Origin: Bacteroidia bacterium
GTDB taxonomy: Bacteria > Bacteroidota > Bacteroidia > Flavobacteriales > Flavobacteriaceae
Direction of reading: 5' to 3'
Assembly: GCA_030430385.1 (NCBI GenBank)
Contig: JAUIFO010000008.1
Location: 1 to 64,000, forward strand
DNA: 64,000 nucleotides
Position numbers and translations under genes: made by a program. Below, piece by piece: positions 17,543 to 26,690 of this stretch. The first letter of the stretch is position 1; every line of letters begins with the position of its first letter. The notes beneath the pieces are model-generated. The model ran no database searches. It was not told the origin of the DNA and worked only from the letters and a program-made list of their open reading frames with translations.

Positions 17543-19165
17543 ATGAAAAATTTAAAACATATCGTATCAACTATAATGATACTAGCTTTAGTAGGTAGTT
17601 GTCAAGAAGATGATGCCGAATTTGGCGACATTACTACACCTACTAATTTGCAAGTTCAAGTTGATATTGTTGGTCAAGATGCTAATAACCCAAATGGAGA
17701 TGGAAGTGGTATTGTGAATTTTACAGCATCAGCAAATAACGGGATCTCTTACAGGTACGTTTTTGATAATAATTCAATCGTCTCTAGTAATGGTAGTGCT
17801 GAAATACCATTCACTAATTTAGGAGTGAATACCTATACTGTAACAGTCATTGCTTATGGTACTGGTGGTAATTCTACTTCTACTATAATAGAATTAGATG
17901 TCTTATTTAATTATGTGCCTCCTGCTGATTTACTGAATGCTCTTGTAGGTGATGGTTCTAAAGTATGGAGAGTTAAATCTGAAGCTCCACAACACTTTGG
18001 ACTTGGACCTGTTGGTGGATTAATTCCTTCAGAATGGTATGGAGCTGGCCCTGGTGAGAAAGCTGCAACAGGAATGTACGATGATAGATATGTCTTTAAT
18101 TCAGATGGAACATTTACTCATATCGTAAATAGTACTAATGACGATCCTGTAGTAGATACTTCAGGAACGATATTCGGGAGAGTGAATTTGGTCGATGAGC
18201 TTGGACCTCATAATGAGGAACCTAATGGCGCTGATATTGAAAACTATCCTTATAACGATTATAGCGAATCATGGTTCATAACTGCTCCTAATGATGTTGA
18301 AACTTTAAATTTGTCAGGATTGGCTTTTATAGGTTACTATACTGGAGGTAATCACAAGTACACAATATTTGATCGTTCAAACCCAAACGAACTTTTATTA
18401 AAAACTACTGACGGAAATAATGAGTTTGATTGGTGGTTTATTATAACTTCAGAAGACGAATCTACTGATGAATTTTCAACTCAATTTAATACTTTAATTT
18501 GGTCTGATGAGTTTAATGTAAATGGTGCACCAGATGCTTCTAAATGGACCTATGACCTAGGAGCAGGAGGTTGGGGCAACCAAGAATTACAAACTTATAC
18601 AAATAATGCCGATAATATTATTATTGAAGATGATTTGCTTAAGATCACAGCAAGAGCAAATGGTGGAGCATATACGTCTGCGCGTTTGAAATCTGAAGAT
18701 TTATTCGAATTCACTTACGGACGTGTTGAAGTAAGAGCAAAATTACCTGCTTCAATAGGTACTTGGCCAGCCATTTGGATGTTAGGTGCAGACTATCAAA
18801 CGAATACTTGGCCTGGTTGTGGCGAAATTGATATTATGGAGCAAAAAGGTCAAGATAAGAATAGAGTTTTGTCTACTGTTCATCATCCTGGAGTGTCTCC
18901 TGGTGCTGGAGATACGGAAGACTTTGTCTTAACAACGTCTACTTCTCAATTCCATAACTATACTGTAGAATGGAGGTCTAGTGAAATTATATTCTTAGTA
19001 GATGATACTGTGATTCATACAGTTACAAATACTCCTGACTTACCATTTGAAAGTGATTTCTTTTTAATTCTGAATGTCGCTATGGGTGGAACCTTAGGAG
19101 GTGAGGTTGACCCAAGTTTTACTGAGGATACTATGGAAATAGATTATGTAAGAGTCTACCAATAA
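17543..19165 (+). CDS. GH16 endo-beta-1,3-glucanase (laminarinase) lipoprotein
   Basis: The lipobox (VGSC, Cys20) precedes a short PKD/Ig-like domain and a middle module of about 150 residues rich in aromatics. The C-terminal catalytic domain is GH16, with the family signature EIDIME giving nucleophile and acid/base Glu428 and Glu433 and Asp430 between them. Trp-rich WPAIWMLG precedes it, as in laminarinases. I chose ATG 17543 over 17519 because it starts the signal peptide. As a surface enzyme it should cut laminarin or mixed-linkage glucan into pieces for SusCD. The middle module has no catalytic residues I recognise and may bind glycan. Confidence 0.9.
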   Translation: MKNLKHIVSTIMILALVGSCQEDDAEFGDITTPTNLQVQVDIVGQDANNPNGDGSGIVNFTASANNGISYRYVFDNNSIVSSNGSAEIPFTNLGVNTYTVTVIAYGTGGNSTSTIIELDVLFNYVPPADLLNALVGDGSKVWRVKSEAPQHFGLGPVGGLIPSEWYGAGPGEKAATGMYDDRYVFNSDGTFTHIVNSTNDDPVVDTSGTIFGRVNLVDELGPHNEEPNGADIENYPYNDYSESWFITAPNDVETLNLSGLAFIGYYTGGNHKYTIFDRSNPNELLLKTTDGNNEFDWWFIITSEDESTDEFSTQFNTLIWSDEFNVNGAPDASKWTYDLGAGGWGNQELQTYTNNADNIIIEDDLLKITARANGGAYTSARLKSEDLFEFTYGRVEVRAKLPASIGTWPAIWMLGADYQTNTWPGCGEIDIMEQKGQDKNRVLSTVHHPGVSPGAGDTEDFVLTTSTSQFHNYTVEWRSSEIIFLVDDTVIHTVTNTPDLPFESDFFLILNVAMGGTLGGEVDPSFTEDTMEIDYVRVYQ

Positions 19166-19204
19166 GTTAAAGTAAGTTGATTATTTATTTGAGTTTTAAA
19201 GTAT

Positions 19205-19228
19205 GAGGTCGAGTACTGTCTCGACCTC
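19205..19228 (+). other. Intercistronic RNA hairpin
   Basis: GAGGTCGAG pairs perfectly with CTCGACCTC around the loop TACTGT. No T-run follows, so it is not a standard terminator. It lies 40 bp after the GH16 gene and about 100 bp before the phosphorylase gene. It could protect the upstream mRNA 3' end and favour the surface-protein genes over the downstream enzymes. Confidence 0.65.
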
Positions 19229-19330
19229 TATACAAAGAGTTCTACAACAAATAATTAACTAATTAAAAATATGAATCAGATAATATTACTGATAAGCATA
19301 ACATTTTATCGAGCTACTTTTTAAATAATT

Positions 19331-22300
19331 ATGATTGAAACAGTTGCCATAAATACTAATACTCAAGCTTCTAAACTTATGAATAAGCCAGAGATTTATA
19401 TTGGTCATAGACCTGCATCATTTCACAAAAATGAAGTTAAAGGAGAGTTGTTGAATTTGGATGGAGAAGTATATTACAAAATTTCTAACAGTGATAAGAT
19501 GAGACCTTTTTTTATGAGTCTTGTAAGCAATTCGAATCACTGGATGTTCATATCAAGTAATGGTGCTTTAACTGCAGGTAGAAAGGATGCTAACAATGCA
19601 TTGTTTCCGTATTATACAGACGATAAAATAACAGAGTCTTCTGAAATTACAGGTAGTAAAACAATTGTTCAGGTCTTTCGAGAAGGAAAAATATATTTAT
19701 GGGAACCATTTTCTGATAAATATGAAGGAGTTTATAAAACCACTAGAAACCTTTATAAAAACAACTATGGTAATAAAGTTCTGTTTGAAGAAATCAATGA
19801 GGATCTAAAAATAACCTTCAGATATCAATGGAACTCAAGTAACCTGTATGGTTTTGTTAGAAAAGCTACAATTATTAATAATTCTAGTGAAACTTTAAAA
19901 GCCAAAGTTTTAGATGGTCTTCAAAACATAATGCCTTACGGATTGGCTTCAGAGTTTCAAAATGCTGCGAGTAACCTTGTTGATGCTTATAAGAAATGTG
20001 AATTAGAAACTGATACAGGATTAGGTATTTATGCACTAAGTGCTATCATAGTAGACAAAGCTGAACCTAGTGAAGCGTTAAAGTGCAACACAGTATGGTC
20101 TAAAGGATTGGACAACCCAATTCGTTTAATATCATCACTTCAGTTAGATAATTTCAGAAAAGGCGAAGAGGTGAGCCAAGAAACAGATGTCAAAGCTGAA
20201 AAAGGTGCTTATTTTGTTTGTAAAGAATTACAAATTCAGCCTGAAAAATCTCAGCACTGGATGTTTGTGGCCAATGTAAATCAAAACACGAGCGACATCA
20301 ACAATATTTCAGCTATAATCAAATCTAATGCAAATATTGAGGAGTTAATTCAAGATGATATTGATGCAGGAACAAAGCATTTAGTTGAGCTTGTTTGTGC
20401 TTCAGATGGTCTGCAATTAGGTAATAATAAACTAAGAAATACAAGACATTTTGCCAACACGCTCTTTAATATCATGCGTGGTGGTATTTTTGATGACAAC
20501 TATCAAATTGAAAAGAAAGACTTTCTTAACTATATAGCTAAAGCCAACAAAGAAGTTGCAAAAAAGAAAGAAGACATTTTAACGGGACTACCTGATATCT
20601 TTAGTGTTGATTTTATCAAAGACATTGCAAATAAAGATGAAGATGAGAATTTTAAAAGGTTATGCTATGAATATCTTCCTCTTAAGTTTAGTAGAAGACA
20701 TGGAGATCCTAGTCGCCCTTGGAATAAGTTCTCAATTAATACCAGAAGTGAAATTGATGGTTCTAAAATATTAGATTACGAAGGGAATTGGAGAGATATT
20801 TTTCAGAATTGGGAAGCCTTATCACATTCTTATCCTGCCTTTATTGAAGGGATGATTCATAAATTCCTTAATGCTACTACATTTGAAGGGTATAACCCTT
20901 ACAGAGTTACAAAGGATGGTTTTGATTGGGAAACCATTGAAGCTGATGATCCATGGTCTTATATTGGATATTGGGGCGATCATCAAATTATTTATTTGCT
21001 GAAATTCTTAGAATTTATTGAGAATCATTATCCAAATAAATTATCGAGCTGTTTTGATAAAGACGTGTTTGTCTATGCAAATGTGCCTTACAAAATAAAG
21101 AGTTACAAAGGCATCCTTAATAATCCAAAAGACACCATAGATTTTGACCACCAGTTAAATAGCAAAATCAATCAAGAGAAAAATCAATTAGGTGCTGATG
21201 GTGCCTTATTAAGAGATAAAAATTATTTTATTCACAAAGTAAACCTCATTGAAAAATTATTGGCTACGGTTTTGGCTAAAGTGTCTAACTTTATTCCTGA
21301 AGCTGGTATTTGGTTAAATACACAACGACCAGAATGGAATGATGCTAATAATGCTCTAGTTGGAAATGGAGTTTCAATGGTAACCTTATACTATTTAAGA
21401 CGCTTCATAAACTTTTTTGAGCGTATCGTTAAAAATGCTTCAACTGAAACCTATGATGTGTCATCAGAACTTGTTGTGTTTTTCAAATCTGTAGTAGATA
21501 CACTAAGCATAAGTAGTTCACTTCTTTCTGATAAAATTTCCAACAAAGACAGAAAAACAATTCTTGATGGTTTAGGAATAGCAGGTAGTAATTACAGAGA
21601 ACAAATTTATAAGAAAAGCTTTTCTAGTGATAAGGATGCGGTTTCTAAAACTGATTTGATTGCGTTTTTTGATGTTTTTAAAACATATTTAGATCATACG
21701 ATCAAAGCAAATAAACGCACTGATAACTTATATCATGCCTACAATTTGATGACTCTTGAGAATGATCAAGAAGTATCAATCTCTTATTTGTCTGAAATGT
21801 TAGAAGGACAAGTAGCTGTTTTAAGTTCAGGTTATCTAAATCCTAAACAAGCTTTGGAAGTCCTAGATGCTTTAAAAGCTAGTGCCTTATTTAGGCATGA
21901 TCAATACAGTTATATTCTTTATCCAGACAAAGAGTTACCTCGTTTTGTAGATAAGAACAACATACCTCCAGAACTTGTTGCTACATCAAAATTATTGCAA
22001 CAATTAGTTGCAGATGGGAATACTAAAATTATTGAAAAAGATAGTATAGGTCAATATCATTTTAATGGCAATTTTAATAATGCAGATAGTTTAAAAACAG
22101 CCTTAATAGAATTAGAAGACGATAAATACCAAGCTTTAATTAAGACAGAACGTAAGCTTTTACTTGATATTTTTGAAAAGATGTTTGATCATAAGTCCTT
22201 TACAGGTAGATCAGGAACCTTTTTTGGTTATGAAGGGCTTGGTTCAATTTATTGGCACATGGTTTCTAAGCTATTATTAGCGGTTCAAGAAAATTGCTTG

Positions 22301-22837
22301 TTGGCCATAAATAATAATGAAGATGATGTAATCATAGGGAAACTACTTGAACATTATTACGAAATTAATGAAGGTATTGGAGTTCATAAATCACCACAAC
22401 TTTATGGTGCTTTTCCAACAGATCCATATTCGCATACACCTGCTGGTAAAGGTGCACAACAACCAGGTATGACTGGTCAAGTTAAAGAAGATGTGCTGTG
22501 TAGATTTGGAGAGCTAGGTGTTTTTGTTAAGCAAGGTGTTTTGTTTTTCAATCCTAGATTACTTAGAACAAAAGAGTTTCTTATAGAACCTAAGACGTTT
22601 TCTTATACAGATATAAACAAACAAAAGCGATCACTTCAGCTGGATAAAAACACATTGTGTTTTACCTATTGTCAAGTTCCAATAGTTTACAAATCATCTC
22701 ATGAAAATAATATTAAGGTATTCTATAATGATGGTTCTTCTAAAATGTTTAATGATTTAAGAACGGATAAAGAAGTGAGTACTCAGTTATTTAACCGCAC
22801 AGGAGAAATAAGTCATCTTGTAGTTGAATTTAAATGA
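19331..22837 (+). CDS. GH94/GH149-type beta-1,3-glucan phosphorylase
   Basis: This large protein (1168 residues) has no signal peptide and so is cytoplasmic. It has the plan of GH94-clan phosphorylases: an N-terminal beta-sandwich region opening with LLNLDGEVYYKISNSD, a helical (alpha/alpha)6 core and a C-terminal beta domain. PEWNDANNAL resembles the GDWNDG motif holding the catalytic Asp of GH94 enzymes, which would make Asp671 the acid. The length, well above the ~800 residues of classic GH94, fits family GH149 (beta-1,3-oligoglucan phosphorylases). It would split imported beta-1,3-glucan oligosaccharides with phosphate into glucose-1-phosphate. GH149 versus GH161 cannot be settled by eye. 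It overlaps the next gene by 4 bp. Confidence 0.75.
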   Translation: MIETVAINTNTQASKLMNKPEIYIGHRPASFHKNEVKGELLNLDGEVYYKISNSDKMRPFFMSLVSNSNHWMFISSNGALTAGRKDANNALFPYYTDDKITESSEITGSKTIVQVFREGKIYLWEPFSDKYEGVYKTTRNLYKNNYGNKVLFEEINEDLKITFRYQWNSSNLYGFVRKATIINNSSETLKAKVLDGLQNIMPYGLASEFQNAASNLVDAYKKCELETDTGLGIYALSAIIVDKAEPSEALKCNTVWSKGLDNPIRLISSLQLDNFRKGEEVSQETDVKAEKGAYFVCKELQIQPEKSQHWMFVANVNQNTSDINNISAIIKSNANIEELIQDDIDAGTKHLVELVCASDGLQLGNNKLRNTRHFANTLFNIMRGGIFDDNYQIEKKDFLNYIAKANKEVAKKKEDILTGLPDIFSVDFIKDIANKDEDENFKRLCYEYLPLKFSRRHGDPSRPWNKFSINTRSEIDGSKILDYEGNWRDIFQNWEALSHSYPAFIEGMIHKFLNATTFEGYNPYRVTKDGFDWETIEADDPWSYIGYWGDHQIIYLLKFLEFIENHYPNKLSSCFDKDVFVYANVPYKIKSYKGILNNPKDTIDFDHQLNSKINQEKNQLGADGALLRDKNYFIHKVNLIEKLLATVLAKVSNFIPEAGIWLNTQRPEWNDANNALVGNGVSMVTLYYLRRFINFFERIVKNASTETYDVSSELVVFFKSVVDTLSISSSLLSDKISNKDRKTILDGLGIAGSNYREQIYKKSFSSDKDAVSKTDLIAFFDVFKTYLDHTIKANKRTDNLYHAYNLMTLENDQEVSISYLSEMLEGQVAVLSSGYLNPKQALEVLDALKASALFRHDQYSYILYPDKELPRFVDKNNIPPELVATSKLLQQLVADGNTKIIEKDSIGQYHFNGNFNNADSLKTALIELEDDKYQALIKTERKLLLDIFEKMFDHKSFTGRSGTFFGYEGLGSIYWHMVSKLLLAVQENCLLAINNNEDDVIIGKLLEHYYEINEGIGVHKSPQLYGAFPTDPYSHTPAGKGAQQPGMTGQVKEDVLCRFGELGVFVKQGVLFFNPRLLRTKEFLIEPKTFSYTDINKQKRSLQLDKNTLCFTYCQVPIVYKSSHENNIKVFYNDGSSKMFNDLRTDKEVSTQLFNRTGEISHLVVEFK

Positions 22838-24135
22838 ATATAAAGGGCAACATATTAAGACTTGTTAGAATTGCTTTATGCTTTTGCATCATAAGCTTTG
22901 TGTTCAATTGTAATAATAAAGAAAAGAACGCCATAGCTAGTAACCAAAAAAATCCTTTAAGTGCTAAAGATATTTTAGGAAATCCAGAGTATTTGGCAAT
23001 CTCTTATGGAGGTTACAGAAAAAATACCAGAGATATCCAACCTACAAAAAAAGAACTCAAAGAAGACATGAGAATCTTGTCTGCTATGGGTGTGAAGATT
23101 CTAAGAACTTATAATGTTCATCTTGATCAGGCAGCAAATTTATTAGCAGCCATTAAAGCGATAAAAGAAGAAGATCAAAACTTCGAAATGTATGTAATGC
23201 TTGGGATTTGGATTGACTGTAAGAATGCCTTCAATTGGGAGAATACAGAACCTGATCACAACCAAGAAAGCGAAAGAAATCCTATTGAAGTTTCTACAGC
23301 AGTTCAATTAGCAAAACAATACCCAGACATTGTAAAAATTCTATCTGTTGGAAATGAAGCTATGGTAAAATGGGCCACGGCATATTATGTTCACCCTAGT
23401 GTGATTTTAAAATGGGTAAATCATTTACAAGATTTAAAAGCATCAGGAGAGCTTCCTAAAGACTTATGGATTACTAGTTCAGATAATTTTGCGTCTTGGG
23501 GTGGAGGCAGTACAGAGTATCATGTTGATGATCTAAATAAGCTTATCAATGCTGTAGACTATATCTCAATGCATACATATCCAATGCATGACACTCATTA
23601 CAACCCAAACTTTTGGGAAATTCCAAAAGAGAGTACAGCTCAATCTAAAATGGATATTGTTGATTCTGCAATGCTCAGATCAAAATTATATGCAATAGAT
23701 CAGTATAAAAGTGTAAAAAAGTATATGAAAAGCTTAGGTATCGATAAGCCAATTCATATTGGAGAAACTGGCTGGTCAAGTTTTTCATCTGAGCTCTATG
23801 GATACAATGGCTCTAAAGCCACAGACGAATATAAAGAAGGACTCTATTATAATCATATACGAACATGGACAAATGCCGAAGGGATTTCATGTTTTTATTT
23901 TGAAGCCTTTGACGAAAATTGGAAAGATAAAACAAACCCTAAAGGTTCTGAAAATCACTTTGGATTATTCACCATTGACGGACAAGCTAAGTATGCGCTA
24001 TGGGATCTGGTAGATCAAGGTGTATTTGAAGGATTATCTAGAAACGGAAAGACCATAGCAAAAACATACAATGGCGATTTTGATCTATTGATGAAAGATG
24101 TTAGAATCCCTAAACAAAAAGATGCTGTAGAATGA
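22834..24135 (+). CDS. GH17 family beta-1,3-glucan-active lipoprotein
   Basis: After an N-terminal membrane segment ending in a Cys (FNC, Cys26; a non-canonical lipobox) comes a TIM-barrel with GH17 features: MGVKILRTYNVHLD near the first strands, acid/base Glu175 in SVGNEA and nucleophile Glu311 in HIGETGWSS. GH17 enzymes act on beta-1,3-glucans (laminarinase, licheninase) or transfer glucanosyl groups. At 433 residues it is close to the family. It overlaps both neighbours by 4 bp, so translation of the phosphorylase, this gene and the next is coupled. It probably works in the periplasm on imported laminarin fragments. Confidence 0.82.
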   Translation: MNIKGNILRLVRIALCFCIISFVFNCNNKEKNAIASNQKNPLSAKDILGNPEYLAISYGGYRKNTRDIQPTKKELKEDMRILSAMGVKILRTYNVHLDQAANLLAAIKAIKEEDQNFEMYVMLGIWIDCKNAFNWENTEPDHNQESERNPIEVSTAVQLAKQYPDIVKILSVGNEAMVKWATAYYVHPSVILKWVNHLQDLKASGELPKDLWITSSDNFASWGGGSTEYHVDDLNKLINAVDYISMHTYPMHDTHYNPNFWEIPKESTAQSKMDIVDSAMLRSKLYAIDQYKSVKKYMKSLGIDKPIHIGETGWSSFSSELYGYNGSKATDEYKEGLYYNHIRTWTNAEGISCFYFEAFDENWKDKTNPKGSENHFGLFTIDGQAKYALWDLVDQGVFEGLSRNGKTIAKTYNGDFDLLMKDVRIPKQKDAVE

Positions 24136-25151
24136 AAAATTATTTATCCATAATTGTTTTTGTACTTGTGCTAATCTCATGTAGCAGTCCATCTCAAACA
24201 GATAAGGTAAGTGTTGAGGGTAACAACATATTGGTTAATGATTCCAAATACATCATCAAAGGCATTTGCTATCATCCTGTGCCAAAAGGAAGTCCAAATC
24301 AACGAAGTTGGGCTACGTTAACACAAGATTTAAACTTAATGACCGAAGCAGGAATTAATACGATTAGAGTCTACGAACCTATCGATGACATTAAAATTCT
24401 TGATGAGATAAACCAAGCAGGTATCAAAGTCATTATTGGATTTGGTTATAATCAAGGTGGTAAAAATGATATGCTATCAGGAAGCTATTTAGATTATGTA
24501 AATACCTATAAAAACCACAATGCTATTTTAATGTGGGAATTAGGAAATGAGTATAACTACCATCCTGAGTGGTTTGATAATGATATTAAGAATTGGTACA
24601 ATGCTTTGAACGATGCTGCTGGTAAGATAAAAGCAACAGATAAAAAGCATCCAACTGCAACTGCGCATGGTGATTTACCTAATGATCTTGCTTTAAAACT
24701 AAGTCCTAATGTTGATGTTTGGGGAATGAATGTTTACAGATGGGATAAACCTGCATCGATTTTTAGCGAGTGGAAAGTTAAAAGTTCAAAACCAATGTAT
24801 TTATCTGAAGCAGGTGCAGATAGTTATATGAAAATGGCAACTGCCAATTATGAGCAAGGAGAAAATCAAAAAGCTCAAGCCGACGCTACTAAAAACATCT
24901 TGAAAGAAGTGTTTGAAAATACAGATGTATGCTCTGGGGTAGCTGTGTTTTCTTTTACAGATGGTTGGTGGAAAGCTGGAAATTATGATGTGCAAGATAT
25001 TGGAGGTATGGCACCTAATAGTACTGGAGTGCCTTATGATGGCACACCTAATGAGGAGTTTTGGGGAATCGTAGATATTGATAGAAATAAGAAAGAAGTG
25101 TATACAGTTTTAAAGAATAAGTATTTAAGCGTAAGTCATGAGGATAACTAG
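24132..25151 (+). CDS. Clan GH-A glycoside hydrolase or transglycosylase lipoprotein (GH17-like)
   Basis: The lipobox is LISC (Cys17). The TIM barrel begins YIIKGICYHPVPKG and GINTIRVYEP, with acid/base Glu140 in MWELGNEYN and nucleophile Glu226 in MYLSEAGAD, a clan GH-A pair. Family assignment is uncertain: similar proteins in flavobacterial laminarin loci are called GH17, but the opening also resembles GH72 glucanosyltransferases and the GH2 catalytic barrel. At 339 residues it has no accessory domain. It overlaps the upstream GH17 gene by 4 bp and the GH30 gene by 14 bp, so it is part of the same translationally coupled set. A role in trimming or transglycosylating beta-glucan oligosaccharides is inferred. 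Confidence 0.7.
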   Translation: MKNYLSIIVFVLVLISCSSPSQTDKVSVEGNNILVNDSKYIIKGICYHPVPKGSPNQRSWATLTQDLNLMTEAGINTIRVYEPIDDIKILDEINQAGIKVIIGFGYNQGGKNDMLSGSYLDYVNTYKNHNAILMWELGNEYNYHPEWFDNDIKNWYNALNDAAGKIKATDKKHPTATAHGDLPNDLALKLSPNVDVWGMNVYRWDKPASIFSEWKVKSSKPMYLSEAGADSYMKMATANYEQGENQKAQADATKNILKEVFENTDVCSGVAVFSFTDGWWKAGNYDVQDIGGMAPNSTGVPYDGTPNEEFWGIVDIDRNKKEVYTVLKNKYLSVSHEDN

Positions 25152-26655
25152 AATTAAATATAAATATTTCACAAGGCTATGCTTTAATGTTCTTTTAATT
25201 GGAGCAATGGTAAGTTGTGCAAATCACGAAAACAATCTTATTGTTGAGGTATTTGAAACTTCTGCTAAAGGCAATCAATTAACCAAGCTTTCTGAATTTG
25301 AATCAGGAACAATTATTGATACGGTCAGATTGTTTCCAGAACAAACCTATCAAACCATAACTGGTATAGGTGGTTCATTTACAGAATCAACAGCTTTTTT
25401 ACTTAATAAATTAAGTGCCAACAATAGGGCAAAAATTATCGAAGCTTATTTTGGCGATTCAGGAGCTCGTTATTCACTAACAAGAACGCATATTAGCTCA
25501 TGTGATTTTTCGCTTAATAATTATACATATGCGCCTATTGAAGGTGATGTAGAAATGAATCACTTTTCAATTGCTGAAGATAAAGATGATTTGATTCCTT
25601 TAATTAAAGATGCGATGTCAACTTCGAATGAAGGTTTTAAAATTATTGCTTCTCCTTGGACTGCGCCTCCATGGATGAAAGACAATAAAGCTTATGTTGG
25701 AGGTAAGCTCTTGCCAAAATACTACGATGCCTATGCCTTATTTTTTGATAAATATTTAGAGGCTTACAAAGCTGAAGGCATTACTATTTGGGGAGTGACA
25801 CCTGTTAATGAACCTCATGGAAATGGCAATAACTGGGAGAGTATGCATTTTTCTCCAGAAGAAGAAACAGACTTTGTTCAAAACCATTTAGGACCAAAGC
25901 TAAAAGCCAAAGGGAAAGAACATATTAAAATTTTGGGCTATGATCAAAATAGAGCTGGAATCAAAGAGTGGGTTGATGTGATGTTTCAGAATGAAACGTC
26001 TTCATCATATTTTGCTGGAACAGCTATACACTGGTATGAAAGTACATATGATTATTTTCCAGAAGCACTTCAATATGCCCATGAAAAAGCGCCAACTAAA
26101 TATTTAATTGAAACAGAAGGCTGTGTTGATTCTGAAGTTCCTATGTGGAAGGATGACAAATGGTATTGGTCTAAAGAGGCCACAGATTGGGGCTGGGACT
26201 GGGCTTCTGAAAAAGATAGACACTTACATCCAAAGTATGCTCCTGTAAATCGTTATGCTAGAGATATTATAGGTTGTTTAAATAATTGGGTTGATGGATG
26301 GATCGATTGGAATATGGTACTAGATAAACAAGGAGGTCCCAATTGGTTTAAAAATTGGTGTGTTGCACCAGTTATTGTAGATCCTGAAAACGACGAAGTG
26401 TATTTCACACCTCTGTATTATACGATGTCTCATTTTAGCAGATTTATAAGGCCTGGTGCTAAAAAAATAGAGGTGAAACATTTTAATGAAAGTCTTATGG
26501 TTACCGCAGTTAGAAACCCAAACAAGTCTATAGCAGTCGTGATTTTTAATGAAGAAAACACTCCAAAAAATTTCAACCTTAAACTAAATAATAAAAACAT
26601 AAATATAAAAATTGATGGTCAGGCTATACAAACTATAGTCATACCAAACTCTTAA
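25138..26655 (+). CDS. GH30 family beta-1,6-glucan-active lipoprotein
   Basis: The lipobox is VSC (Cys27). The catalytic domain opens with the GH30 signature TITGIGGSFTESTAFLLNKL. It has acid/base Glu225 in TPVNEPHGN and nucleophile Glu327 in LIETEGCV, followed by a C-terminal beta domain, 505 residues in total. GH30 covers glucosylceramidases and beta-1,6-glucanases/glucosidases. In laminarin loci of marine flavobacteria the GH30 enzyme removes beta-1,6-linked glucose side chains, and that is the likely role here. The start overlaps the previous gene by 14 bp. Confidence 0.88.
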   Translation: MRITRIKYKYFTRLCFNVLLIGAMVSCANHENNLIVEVFETSAKGNQLTKLSEFESGTIIDTVRLFPEQTYQTITGIGGSFTESTAFLLNKLSANNRAKIIEAYFGDSGARYSLTRTHISSCDFSLNNYTYAPIEGDVEMNHFSIAEDKDDLIPLIKDAMSTSNEGFKIIASPWTAPPWMKDNKAYVGGKLLPKYYDAYALFFDKYLEAYKAEGITIWGVTPVNEPHGNGNNWESMHFSPEEETDFVQNHLGPKLKAKGKEHIKILGYDQNRAGIKEWVDVMFQNETSSSYFAGTAIHWYESTYDYFPEALQYAHEKAPTKYLIETEGCVDSEVPMWKDDKWYWSKEATDWGWDWASEKDRHLHPKYAPVNRYARDIIGCLNNWVDGWIDWNMVLDKQGGPNWFKNWCVAPVIVDPENDEVYFTPLYYTMSHFSRFIRPGAKKIEVKHFNESLMVTAVRNPNKSIAVVIFNEENTPKNFNLKLNNKNINIKIDGQAIQTIVIPNS

Positions 26656-26690
26656 TTAAAGGAGAAGTAATAAACTAAAAAGAAATTGTA

